From the NCBI GenBank assembly GCA_022793815.1, contig JAAWDP010000011.1, forward strand, positions 25,457 through 89,456: a DNA stretch of 64,000 nucleotides, given 5' to 3'. Under the pieces are notes generated by a model. The model was given only the letters and a program-made list of their open reading frames with translations. It searched no databases and was not told where the DNA came from. How positions within the stretch are numbered: position 1 is the stretch's first letter; every line of letters starts with the position of its first letter. A program made the position numbers and the translations under genes. The stretch comes from Clostridia bacterium (GTDB taxonomy: Bacteria > Bacillota > Clostridia > Christensenellales > Pumilibacteraceae). Positions 14,615 through 22,275 of the stretch are shown here, in pieces.

Positions 14615-16975
14615 ATGGACATAAAACAAACACTTTCGGAAGAATTCGGAATAAAACCCGAACACGCAAGCAACATCGTCTCCCTTATCGAACAGGGCAA
14701 CACAATCCCTTTCATAGCGCGCTACCGCAAGGAAATGCACGGCGCATGCGACGACCAAGTACTCCGCGAATTTGCGGACAGACTTGCTTATCTGACCAAC
14801 CTCGAAAAGAGAAAGGACGAAGTCAAATCGTCTATCGAGGGTCAGGGCAAATGGACGGACGAGCTTGCAGCCGCCCTCGAAAAAGCCAAAACGCTTACCG
14901 AAGTGGAAGATATATACCGCCCGTATAAGCAGAAGAAAAAGACGCGCGCGTCCGTCGCCGTCGAGAAAGGACTCGAACCTCTCGCCGACGTTATCTGGGC
15001 GCAGCAGCTGCAAGAGGGCGACATAAACGAAATAGCCGCGCCTTACGTCGACGAAGAAAAGGGCGTCAAAAACGTCAAAGAAGCAATCGACGGCGCAACC
15101 GATATAATCGCCGAGCGCATTTCCGACGACGCCGAACTGAGAAAATCTCTGCGCGCGTTCCTCGGCGCAGAGGGCGAAATAACCGCAAAACCCGTCAAAG
15201 ACGCCGACCCGGAAAAGGCGAAGATATACGAAACGTATGCCGAGTTCAAAGAAAAGGTGGTAACGCTTCCGCCGCACCGTATTCTCGCGCTCAACCGCGG
15301 CGAGAAGGACGAGTGCCTCAAAGTCGGCATAATCGCCGATACCGAGCGCGCACTCGACATAGTGCGCGGCGCAGTCAAAAAGCAGTCGGTGTTCGACGCC
15401 GTAATGGAAAGAGCGATAACCGATTCTTACGAGCGGCTTATTTTCCCGTCCGTGGAGAGGGAAGTGCGCGGCGAACTTACCGATAAGGCAAGCGAGCAGG
15501 CGATAAAGATGTTCGAAGTCAATCTGCGCCCTCTGCTCATGCAGCCGCCGCTAAAAGGCAAAACGATAATGGGTCTTGACCCCGCATACCGCACGGGCTG
15601 CAAAATCGCGGTCATAGACGATAAGGGCAACGTGCTCGACCATACCGTGGTTTACGCTACGCCGCCGCGTCCGAAAACAGAAGAATCCAAAGCCAAACTC
15701 AAAGAGCTTATCGATAAATACAACGTCGACGTGATTTCCATAGGCAACGGCACTGCCAGCAAGGAATCCGAAATATTCGTCAGCGAACTCATAAAAGAGT
15801 GCGACCGTCCCGTCTGCTATGCCGTAGTCAACGAAGCCGGCGCGTCGGTTTACAGCGCGTCCAAACTCGGAGCGGAAGAGTTCCCGACGTTCAAGCCCGA
15901 AACGCGCAGCGCGGTATCCATTGCGCGCCGCCTGCTCGACCCCCTCGCCGAACTCATAAAGATAGACGTCAAGTCGATAGGCGTGGGGCAGTACCAGCAC
16001 GACATGCCGCAAAAACGCCTCAGCGAAGTGCTGGACGGCGTAGTCGAAGACTGCGTGAACAGCGTCGGCGTCGACCTCAACACAGCGTCGCAAAGCCTGC
16101 TTTCCCGTGTCGCGGGTCTTAACAGCGGTATAGCCAAAAACATAGTCGAATACAGAAAAGACAAACAGTTCCGTTCGAGAAAACAGCTGCTCGAAGTCGG
16201 CAAACTCGGTCCCAAAGCGTTCGAACAGTGCGCGGGATTCCTCCGCATTTCCGACGGAGACACCGTGCTCGACAATACCGCCGTTCACCCCGAAAGTTAC
16301 GGGGCGGCGGAGAAACTGCTCAAAAAATACGGATTTACCGACAGCGACGTGAAAGACGGTAAAATAGCCTCGCTCGCAGAAAAAATCGCGGTTGACGGCA
16401 AAAGAAGCGTAGCCGAGGAAATAGGCGTCGGCGAGCCTACGCTCGAAGATATGATAACCGAACTGTCCAAACCCGGCAGAGATATCCGCGACAGCCTTCC
16501 GCCCGTGGTTCTGCGCGCCGATTTGATTGACCTCAAAGATCTCAAAGAGGGAATGGAACTCGACGGCGTCGTAAGAAACGTAGTCGACTTCGGCGCATTC
16601 GTGGACATCGGCGTTCACCACGACGGACTCGTCCACATTTCCGAGATAAGCAACGGTTACGTGGGACACCCGTCCGAAGCGCTCAAAGTCGGCGATAAGG
16701 TCAAAGTAAAAGTCATCGGCGTGGACGTGGACAAACAGAGAATAAATCTGTCCATGAAGCAGGCAAGCGGAGCCGCGCCCCGTCCTCAGCCCCAAAAACG
16801 CGAGAACTTCGGCAAACGCCCTCATGACGCTCAAAATAACGGCGCGCCCGGAAACCGCCCTCACGGCGATAGGAAAGACCGCCGCGGAAACGACCGCCGG
16901 AACGACGAACGCCGCGACAACCGTTCTCTCGACGATATGCTCGCCGCTCTCAAAAACAAATTCAGCAAACATTGA
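14615..16975 (+). CDS. tex: Tex-family transcription accessory / S1 RNA-binding protein
   Basis: A 786-residue cytosolic nucleic-acid-binding protein. Domains in order: N-terminal helical Tex domain (about 1-320), YqgF/RNase H-like domain (about 322-450, starting IMGLDPAYRTGCKIAVID), helix-hairpin-helix pair (about 480-560, VGVDLNTASQSLLSRVAGL), and an S1 domain (about 646-716, DGVVRNVVDFGAFVDIGV). The last 65 residues are Arg/Asn/Asp-rich and disordered, longer than in many Tex proteins. It is followed by a terminator. In Bacillus a different S1 protein (YabR) follows yabQ-divIC. Confidence 0.95.
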   Translation: MDIKQTLSEEFGIKPEHASNIVSLIEQGNTIPFIARYRKEMHGACDDQVLREFADRLAYLTNLEKRKDEVKSSIEGQGKWTDELAAALEKAKTLTEVEDIYRPYKQKKKTRASVAVEKGLEPLADVIWAQQLQEGDINEIAAPYVDEEKGVKNVKEAIDGATDIIAERISDDAELRKSLRAFLGAEGEITAKPVKDADPEKAKIYETYAEFKEKVVTLPPHRILALNRGEKDECLKVGIIADTERALDIVRGAVKKQSVFDAVMERAITDSYERLIFPSVEREVRGELTDKASEQAIKMFEVNLRPLLMQPPLKGKTIMGLDPAYRTGCKIAVIDDKGNVLDHTVVYATPPRPKTEESKAKLKELIDKYNVDVISIGNGTASKESEIFVSELIKECDRPVCYAVVNEAGASVYSASKLGAEEFPTFKPETRSAVSIARRLLDPLAELIKIDVKSIGVGQYQHDMPQKRLSEVLDGVVEDCVNSVGVDLNTASQSLLSRVAGLNSGIAKNIVEYRKDKQFRSRKQLLEVGKLGPKAFEQCAGFLRISDGDTVLDNTAVHPESYGAAEKLLKKYGFTDSDVKDGKIASLAEKIAVDGKRSVAEEIGVGEPTLEDMITELSKPGRDIRDSLPPVVLRADLIDLKDLKEGMELDGVVRNVVDFGAFVDIGVHHDGLVHISEISNGYVGHPSEALKVGDKVKVKVIGVDVDKQRINLSMKQASGAAPRPQPQKRENFGKRPHDAQNNGAPGNRPHGDRKDRRGNDRRNDERRDNRSLDDMLAALKNKFSKH

Positions 16976-16983
16976 TAAAAACC

Positions 16984-17010
16984 AAACGGGAGCTCGTCCT
17001 CCCGTTTTTT
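16984..17010 (+). terminator. Intrinsic terminator after tex
   Basis: AAACGGGAG (16984-16992), loop CTCGTC, CTCCCG (16999-17004) and a run of six T. Confidence 0.92.
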
Positions 17011-17063
17011 AATACGTAACACCGATTGTTCCGCAGTCTTTTAATGTCAGTCCTTTTTCAACG

Positions 17064-17321
17064 TCACTTTGGGCGCAGCCGAGGAGTCCCCGTATATCGG
17101 TTCTCGGTTTGTTCTACAACCACATAAATGTCGTTAATGTCGCCCGCAGTTTCAGGCAGCCGCAATAGTGAATCCACGTATTTGATAAGTTTGTCGAATA
17201 AATACGTTAACTTTTTGTCGCGCTTGGTAATGCCCAAATGGCTTATAAGTTCCAATAGCCTTTCCAACAAAACATATTCCATATCCAATTTTGTTTTTAT
17301 CAAATCATTGCGTTTTTTCAT
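17064..17321 (-). CDS. Module A small protein, unknown, paralogue of the 45441-45637 gene
   Basis: An 85-residue, mostly helical, soluble protein with AGAGGA upstream of its ATG. I do not recognise a known family. Its segments IKTKLDMEYVLLE (8-20) and LTYLFDKLIKYVDSLLRLP (39-57), and DINDIYVVVEQ (61-71), match the frameshifted gene at 45441-45637. It is read divergently from a short XRE regulator across an operator-filled region. The layout could be a toxin/antitoxin-like or stress-responsive switch, but divergent orientation is atypical for the former and nothing proves it. Confidence 0.7.
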   Translation of the reverse strand: MKKRNDLIKTKLDMEYVLLERLLELISHLGITKRDKKLTYLFDKLIKYVDSLLRLPETAGDINDIYVVVEQTENRYTGTPRLRPK

Positions 17322-17346
17322 TTAAGTAATCCTCTGTATTTATTTT

Positions 17347-17427
17347 TGACACATATATGTGTCATAATGTTATTATACTACACAAATATGCGTCAGTCAA
17401 GCAATTTGACACAAATATGTGTATAAT
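17347..17427. promoter_or_regulatory. Module A divergent promoters with three operators
   Basis: Operators: TGACACATATATGTGTCA (17347-17364, perfect palindrome), a diverged copy at 17378-17395, and TGACACAAATATGTGTAT (17407-17424). The minus promoter is TTGACT (17400-17395), 17 bp, TATAAT (17377-17372), with the second operator filling the spacer. The plus -10 is TATAAT (17422-17427), abutting the third operator. Strong repression of both directions by the XRE protein is the natural reading. Confidence 0.85.
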
Positions 17428-17465
17428 GAAGATAAATTGTATATGAAGATAAAGGAGATACGCTG

Positions 17466-17678
17466 ATGTTAAATTACGGAGAAGCATTGAAGTCGCAGAG
17501 AGAAGCGGCGGGATATACGCAGCGGCAGTTGGCGAAAGCAACCGGTATAGGACAGCAGAATATAAGCAGGTGGGAAAACGGCGAAGTGCTGCCGAATATC
17601 GCTTTTTGCGTCAAGCTTGCGGATTTTTACGGAATATCTTTGGACGAGCTTGTCGGCAGGGGACAGTACGCTCTTTGA
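17466..17678 (+). CDS. Module A XRE-family repressor
   Basis: A 70-residue protein made almost entirely of an HTH_3 domain (about 8-62): YTQRQLAKATGIGQQNISRWENGEVLPN carries the helix-turn-helix, and it ends in DFYGISLDELVGRG. AAAGGAGA lies seven bases upstream of the ATG. It is about half identical to the XRE protein at 45748-45963 and is divergent from the small protein gene. The palindromic operators between them fit autoregulation. Without an effector domain, derepression would need proteolysis, an antirepressor or the small protein itself. Confidence 0.88.
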   Translation: MLNYGEALKSQREAAGYTQRQLAKATGIGQQNISRWENGEVLPNIAFCVKLADFYGISLDELVGRGQYAL

Positions 17679-17693
17679 AACCAACCGAAAAAT

Positions 17694-17728
17694 ACAAAAC
17701 CCCTCGGTTTTAAACCGAGGGGTTTTGT
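17694..17728. terminator. Bidirectional intrinsic terminator
   Basis: A 17-bp stem, including AAAACCCCTCGGTTT, around a single central T; T runs on both sides. It serves the module A XRE gene (+) and the Lys-Ser-Ala gene (-). Confidence 0.95.
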
Positions 17729-17744
17729 ACTCCTGCAAACAGGG

Positions 17745-18104
17745 TTATTTTGCGGACTTTGCACTCGAAGACTTAGCCGAGGTGCTCTTCGCGCACGAAG
17801 ATTTCGCGCTCGTAGATTTAGCCGAAGTCGACTTGTTCTGCGTAGCGGACTTGGTCGTCGAAGCCTTAGCATTCGTAGCTTTGGAAGCGGTGCTCTTAGC
17901 CGACGCATTCGAAGTCTTTGCGCTCTTAGCGTTTTGAGTGCTTGCATTTTTCGCATTCTGCGCGGATTTCGCATTCGTCGCTTTGTTCTGAGCGGACTTA
18001 TTCTGAACGCTCTTTGCACTTTGCGTGCTCTTAGCGGAAGTGCTCTTCACGGACTTTGCGTTTTGCGCGCTCTTTGCGCTGCTGCAATTTTTGCTCTCTG
18101 CCAT
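17745..18104 (-). CDS. Lys-Ser-Ala repeat protein, unknown
   Basis: A 119-residue protein built almost only from Ala, Ser, Lys, Asn, Thr and Gln, with a lysine every three to seven residues in units such as KSAQNA, KSTSA and KATNA. It has no aromatic residue, no Leu, Ile, Gly or Pro, only two Cys, three Val and a single acidic residue near the N terminus. ATAAGGAG lies upstream of the ATG and a strong terminator follows, so it looks like a real single-gene unit. The composition recalls histone-H1-like or other disordered nucleic-acid-binding tails. No function can be assigned; a spore nucleoid or RNA role is possible. Confidence 0.7.
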   Translation of the reverse strand: MAESKNCSSAKSAQNAKSVKSTSAKSTQSAKSVQNKSAQNKATNAKSAQNAKNASTQNAKSAKTSNASAKSTASKATNAKASTTKSATQNKSTSAKSTSAKSSCAKSTSAKSSSAKSAK

Positions 18105-18134
18105 TTTGAAATTCTCTCCTTATCATAGTCTACA

Positions 18135-18185
18135 AAACGGTATGTACCGTTTGCATTAGTAGTATTTCCCGAGCGGCGGGAAATA
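18135..18185. promoter_or_regulatory. Two palindromes upstream of the Lys-Ser-Ala gene
   Basis: AAACGGTATGTACCGTTT (18135-18152) is a perfect 18-bp palindrome of operator type, 31 bp from the start codon. TATTTCCCG (18163-18171) and CGGGAAATA (18177-18185) form a 9-bp stem with a 5-nt loop; it lacks a T run, so it is a weak candidate for the ppx terminator or a second protein site. Confidence 0.6.
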
Positions 18186-18214
18186 TACTTTTGAAGAGAA
18201 ATTTCGAAATACGT

Positions 18215-19087
18215 TTATTCTTTAGTACCCTTGTATATCAGATATCCGTGCAATCCGTCGGCGGACGAAACCGTAACGGCGTCGCACGTGACACGTTCTT
18301 TCAGCGCGGCGAGAATGGCAAGCCCCGCTTTGAGTACGTTCGCCCTTCTCAAATCCACGGCAGGATGTTTCGCCGCGATTTCCTCGGGCGATAGGGGAAT
18401 GAGATACGACGTCAAGCCGTCAAGCGCGGCGCGGTCCAGTATCTTACCGTGTACTTTTTCGCTGTCGAAACCGTCCATTTTGTGCGCTATCACGGCAAGC
18501 GAGGAGAACGAACCGCTCGTGCCCACGCATACCGCGCTGTTTTTGAGCGGCACTCTCGCCACCGCTTCCCGCGCCAATGCCAGAAGCTCGAAATAATCGT
18601 TGCCGCCTACGTCCGTAAGCCGCACCGCGCCGATGGGCAGCGACATGCGCGAAATCTTCGCGTATTCGCCGACCGTTACGATTTCCGTACTCGCGCCGCC
18701 TATGTCCAGCAGTGCGTCCAAATCGGGGAAAAACAGTTTCGCGCCAAGATACGCGCACATCGCTTCCGTTTTGCCGTCTATGATGTCGGTGTCGAGCGAG
18801 GTGATTTGCTTGACCTGTTCAATCAGACTGTTGCGGTTTTTCGCGCTGCGCACGGCCTCGGTCGCATAAATGTAAATGTGTTTCGGCTTGCGCGAAACCG
18901 CGCTTTCGTAAAGGGTTTTAACGGCGTCTACGGTGCGCAAAACCGCGTCGCCGTTCAGAATGCCGCCCGTCTGACCCCGAGAAAGCTGGCATGTTATCGC
19001 TTCTCTGTGTCCCAGTGCGCTTTTCGACGGCGCAAGCAGTTTGACGGAGTTGCTTCCTATATTTATAACAGCATCGTTTATTTTCAT
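18215..19087 (-). CDS. Ppx/GppA-family phosphatase
   Basis: Exopolyphosphatase or guanosine pentaphosphatase of the actin-like ATPase fold. The 290 residues open with INIGSNSVKLL (GSNSVK at 11-16, the phosphate-1 loop), have YIYATEAVRSAKN and DIGGASTEIV (phosphate-2) and GTSGSFSSLA in the second domain. No C-terminal HD domain is present, so it is the short form. It lies 93 bp downstream of divIC on the same strand, a neighbourhood common in Firmicutes. Polyphosphate versus pppGpp preference cannot be told. Confidence 0.9.
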   Translation of the reverse strand: MKINDAVINIGSNSVKLLAPSKSALGHREAITCQLSRGQTGGILNGDAVLRTVDAVKTLYESAVSRKPKHIYIYATEAVRSAKNRNSLIEQVKQITSLDTDIIDGKTEAMCAYLGAKLFFPDLDALLDIGGASTEIVTVGEYAKISRMSLPIGAVRLTDVGGNDYFELLALAREAVARVPLKNSAVCVGTSGSFSSLAVIAHKMDGFDSEKVHGKILDRAALDGLTSYLIPLSPEEIAAKHPAVDLRRANVLKAGLAILAALKERVTCDAVTVSSADGLHGYLIYKGTKE

Positions 19088-19180
19088 GATTAAAAACAGT
19101 ATATCCCGATTTTGTCCGCGCTTGCATAGGCAAAAGCGGACGCATTACATTCGTTTCGTCTTGCGGCTGCGTAGTTGAAA

Positions 19181-19465
19181 TTATTTCGCTATGAACGCGC
19201 TTTCGCCTTCGCCTATAAGTCCGAGGTATTCGCGAGCGTAAGCGTCCACATATTCGTCGGTTTTGCGGTAATCTATGTCCGCCGCATTTTCCTTGATTGT
19301 TTCGTCTATTGCTATAAGTCGGGCTGTCAAAGCCTCCTGCCTCTGTTTGAGCGACGCAATCCGCACGAGATTGGTTATAAGCGCACTGATAAGCAGAACG
19401 AAAAATATTGCGGCGAATACCGTTACCATAACTATTGTTCTTTGTTTTTTTATTTCGTCGGTCAT
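19181..19465 (-). CDS. divIC: DivIC/FtsB-family septum formation protein
   Basis: A 94-residue bitopic membrane protein: short cytoplasmic N terminus, one membrane helix (about 10-32), a coiled-coil stalk (35-60, IASLKQRQEALTARLIAIDETI) and the short tail with AREYLGLIGEGESAFI that is typical of DivIC/FtsB. It works with FtsL and DivIB/FtsQ to activate septal wall synthesis. In Bacillus divIC follows yabPQ; here the two lie on the same strand separated by tex, module A and ppx. Confidence 0.88.
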   Translation of the reverse strand: MTDEIKKQRTIVMVTVFAAIFFVLLISALITNLVRIASLKQRQEALTARLIAIDETIKENAADIDYRKTDEYVDAYAREYLGLIGEGESAFIAK

Positions 19466-19601
19466 TGCCGCCTCCGCATAAAATATCCGTTATCGCCGCG
19501 CAAATGCGACGGCGTGTTTTAAGTATAGCACACCGCCGCCGCCGTAAGCAAGCATTTTTGTCTTGTCGGCAAAAAAAATTGTCCGAAAGACTGCAAAATG
19601 C

Positions 19602-19708
19602 TTGACAGGGAAGCGCGAAATTTATATACTTATCCTCGGTTTAGAGATTATAAACTTTCGGTTTAGTTTTACGAAACGCTTTAAATCCCGAGTTTACAAA
19701 TACTAAAC
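19602..19708 (+). promoter_or_regulatory. Promoter and three operators of the XRE-cupin gene
   Basis: TTGACA (19602-19607), 17 bp, TATACT (19625-19630). Downstream lie three 17-bp sites of the form GTTTA-N7-TAAAC: 19639-19655, 19661-19677 (second half GAAAC) and 19692-19708. The sites cover the start of the transcript, so binding should block the gene; autorepression by the XRE-cupin protein is the likely meaning. Confidence 0.85.
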
Positions 19709-19742
19709 TTCGAAAACCGTTGCGGAGGACGTAAAAACGGGC

Positions 19743-20279
19743 ATGGAAATAGGATTGAAGATAAAACAGCTTCGGCTCAAAAACTCGCTTACGCAGGAAG
19801 AGCTTGCGGATAGGTGCGAGCTGACAAAGGGTTACATAAGCCAGCTGGAAAACGATTTGACGTCGCCGTCGATAGCGACGCTGAAAGACATTCTCACCGC
19901 GCTCGGGGTGGGGCTTGCCGAGTTTTTCGACGACGACGACAGCGAGCCGATAACCTACGGCGAAAACGATTACATAGTCAAAGACACCGACGAGTGCGTA
20001 ACGAAATGGCTTGTGCCCACGGCTCAGAAAAACATGTGCGAGCCGATAATAATGACGGTGCGCGGCGGCGGAGCAACCGCCAAAGACTTGCCGCACGACG
20101 GCGAGGAATTCGGTTATATACTCGAAGGCGCAGTCAAACTGACCGTCGGCAGCCGTGTCGAGCGGCTTGAAAAGGGCATGAGTTTCTACTTCCGCAGCGA
20201 CAAGACCCATTTTATCGAGAACACAAGCAAGACGGACGAGGCGGTATTACTCTGGATAACAACTCCCCCGAACTTTTAA
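19743..20279 (+). CDS. XRE-cupin regulator, probable PuuR-like control of polyamine transport
   Basis: A 178-residue regulator: HTH_3 domain (about 5-60, LTQEELADRCELTKGYISQLENDLTSPSIATLKDIL) joined to a cupin_2 sensor domain (about 105-175, LPHDGEEFGYILEGAVKLTVG). Such proteins sense small metabolites; genes of this type often sit before potABCD in Firmicutes and bind polyamine-related signals. Here potABCD starts 455 bp downstream on the same strand with repeats between. The three GTTTA-N7-TAAAC sites upstream fit autorepression; I see no copy just upstream of potA. Confidence 0.9.
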   Translation: MEIGLKIKQLRLKNSLTQEELADRCELTKGYISQLENDLTSPSIATLKDILTALGVGLAEFFDDDDSEPITYGENDYIVKDTDECVTKWLVPTAQKNMCEPIIMTVRGGGATAKDLPHDGEEFGYILEGAVKLTVGSRVERLEKGMSFYFRSDKTHFIENTSKTDEAVLLWITTPPNF

Positions 20280-20733
20280 CGGCGTATAAACGGCGCATAA
20301 CGGCGTTAGGCTTGCGTTTTTGCTTCGGTCACGTACAAAAAAGTACGCTCCCTTGCAAAATCCGCGCCTGCCTTGTTCTGCTTGTTTCTTCGCCGTTAAA
20401 AGCTCGTTACAAATATCGCACTGCTTTGTCAGACTGCGCACGCCTCGGTCATGTACGGGGGTGTACACTCCCGTCGGCGCTACTCGTCTTCCTCGCATTG
20501 CTCGTTTCTTCGCTCTCGGTTTAAGCTGCGTTCACGTACAAAAAAGTACGCTCCCTCGCAAAACTTGCGCCTGCCCGGTTCTGCTTGTTTCTTCGCCGTT
20601 AAAAGCCCGTTATAACGTCGCACTGCTTTGTCAGACTGCGCACGCCTCGGTTATATGGCACTGCAAGCGCAGTAGAGGAATCTTAACCTATATAAAAACA
20701 CGTTTAATCAATTATTCAGGAGAATTTATTAAG
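20280..20733. repeat. Intergenic repeat cluster between the XRE-cupin gene and potA
   Basis: About 455 bp without a gene. It holds three GTAC hairpin units: GTACAAAAAAGTAC at 20336-20349 and 20537-20550, and GTACGGGGGTGTAC at 20453-20466. The segments 20327-20455 and 20530-20652 are near copies, sharing GCACTGCTTTGTCAGACTGC and TTCTGCTTGTTTCTTCGCCG. At 20657-20686 lies a copy of the GCAGTCGAGGAATCT-type repeat. An open frame through the region, joined to potA, translates the repeats and is rejected. Confidence 0.8.
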
Positions 20734-22275
20734 ATGAACAACGACACAAAACCCCCCGAGGTTCTCAGACAAAAATTCGATAAGATTATCGAAGTGAAGA
20801 ACGTGACTAAGATTTTCGACGACGTGACGGTAGTCGACGACGTAAATCTTTCCGTGCGCCGCGGCGAGTTCATAACCTTGCTCGGTCCCAGCGGCTGCGG
20901 CAAAACCACTCTGCTGCGAATGATAGCGGGATTCGAAACTCCGACAAACGGCAGAATATTTCTCGAAGGTCAGGATGTGACCGATTTGCCGCCGCACAAG
21001 CGCAACATAAACACCGTGTTCCAAAAGTACGCGCTGTTCCCTCATTTAAACGTGTTCAAAAACGTGGCGTTCGGACTTAAACTCAAAAACATTCCCGACG
21101 GCTATAAGACGGACAAAAACGGCGGATTCAAGCTTGACAAAAACGGCGAAAAAATTCCGCTTACGCGCAAATTCACGAAAGGCGAGATAGAAGAAAAAGT
21201 CGCGCGCGCCCTCAAACTCGTCGGACTCGATGCTTACGGGCACCGCGACGTAACCTCGCTTTCGGGCGGTCAGCAGCAGCGTGTAGCAATCGCCCGCGCG
21301 CTCGTGTGCGAGCCGAAAGTTCTGCTGCTCGACGAACCCCTCGGCGCGCTCGACCTCAAAATGCGCAAAGACATGCAGATAGAACTCATGGATATGCACA
21401 GCCGCCTCGGCATAACTTTCGTCTATGTCACGCACGACCAGGAGGAAGCGCTCACCATGAGCAATAATGTGGTCGTAATCAAAGACGGAGTAATTCAGCA
21501 GTACGGCAGCCCCAAGAAAATATACGACGAGCCGAGCAACGCATTCGTCGCAAGCTTCATCGGGGAAAGCAACATAATTTCCGCCACCATGAAATCGGAT
21601 TTCAACGTCAATTTCTGCGGAGTGGATTTCAAATGTTTGGATAAGGGCTTCGCCAAAAACGAAAGCGTCGACCTTGTGGTGCGCCCCGAAGACATAATAA
21701 TCAAGAAGGCGGGCGGCAAAGGCGCGCTGTCGGGCGTCGTTACGCAGTGCATATTCAAAGGCACCTACTACGAAATGAACGTGCTGGCAAACGGCTACGA
21801 GTTCACCGTGCAGAATACCGCCGAGCATAAAACGGGCAGCGAGGTCACGCTCGACGTCGAGCCGGACGGCATACATATAATGAAAAAACAGCGCACCGTC
21901 AACGAATACGTCACCGAAGTGGACGGCGAAAATACCGTGGCTCTTTTCGGCGGCAGTTTCGAGTTTGTCAACAACCTCGGTTTTGCCAAAGGGGATAAGG
22001 TCGTTGCCCGTATTGCGTTCGATAAGGTCGAACTCACCGATGACGAAAGCGACGGCACGGTCGGCGGCAATATCGCCCAAACCCTGTATAAAGGCAGTTA
22101 CTATCAGGTTCAGGTGTACACCGACGACGATGACGATATCTTCGTCGACACCGCCGACGAATGGGACACCGACGACCGCGTGGGCATTGTAGTCGCGCCC
22201 GAAGCGATAAGCGTAGAACGCTTTGTCGAGGAAACGGAATCCGACAGCGCGGAAGGGGAGGAAGACAATGGCTAA
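20734..22275 (+). CDS. potA: Spermidine/putrescine ABC transporter ATPase PotA, enlarged
   Basis: Energises polyamine import. From the ATG at 20734 (AGGAGA upstream) the protein has 513 residues instead of about 370. Walker A GPSGCGKTT (51-59), Q loop VFQKYALFP, signature LSGGQ (176-180), Walker B LLLDEP (197-202) and H loop YVTHDQEEA are intact. About 28 residues with the repeat DKNGGFKLDKNGEK (120-147) are inserted before the signature. The C terminus holds a TOBE domain and then a second TOBE-like stretch, ending in an acidic tail. It overlaps potB by 8 bp. Confidence 0.94.
   Translation: MNNDTKPPEVLRQKFDKIIEVKNVTKIFDDVTVVDDVNLSVRRGEFITLLGPSGCGKTTLLRMIAGFETPTNGRIFLEGQDVTDLPPHKRNINTVFQKYALFPHLNVFKNVAFGLKLKNIPDGYKTDKNGGFKLDKNGEKIPLTRKFTKGEIEEKVARALKLVGLDAYGHRDVTSLSGGQQQRVAIARALVCEPKVLLLDEPLGALDLKMRKDMQIELMDMHSRLGITFVYVTHDQEEALTMSNNVVVIKDGVIQQYGSPKKIYDEPSNAFVASFIGESNIISATMKSDFNVNFCGVDFKCLDKGFAKNESVDLVVRPEDIIIKKAGGKGALSGVVTQCIFKGTYYEMNVLANGYEFTVQNTAEHKTGSEVTLDVEPDGIHIMKKQRTVNEYVTEVDGENTVALFGGSFEFVNNLGFAKGDKVVARIAFDKVELTDDESDGTVGGNIAQTLYKGSYYQVQVYTDDDDDIFVDTADEWDTDDRVGIVVAPEAISVERFVEETESDSAEGEEDNG

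Noticed and set aside
17064..17678. Module A as a classic type II toxin-antitoxin pair
   Set aside because: Such pairs are normally co-directional and overlapping; here the genes diverge and the small protein matches no toxin I know. The idea is not excluded, only unsupported.
17627..18019. A second minus-strand frame, Arg/Leu-rich, through the Lys-Ser-Ala gene
   Set aside because: It reads the same short repeats in another phase, lacks a ribosome site and would cross the bidirectional terminator.
20320..20733. An in-frame 138-residue extension upstream of potA
   Set aside because: It translates the intergenic GTAC hairpin repeats, has no ribosome site at its start, and PotA begins normally at the ATG at 20734 with AGGAGA upstream.
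20280..20733. A riboswitch before potA
   Set aside because: The leader contains dispersed repeats found elsewhere and no recognisable aptamer consensus.
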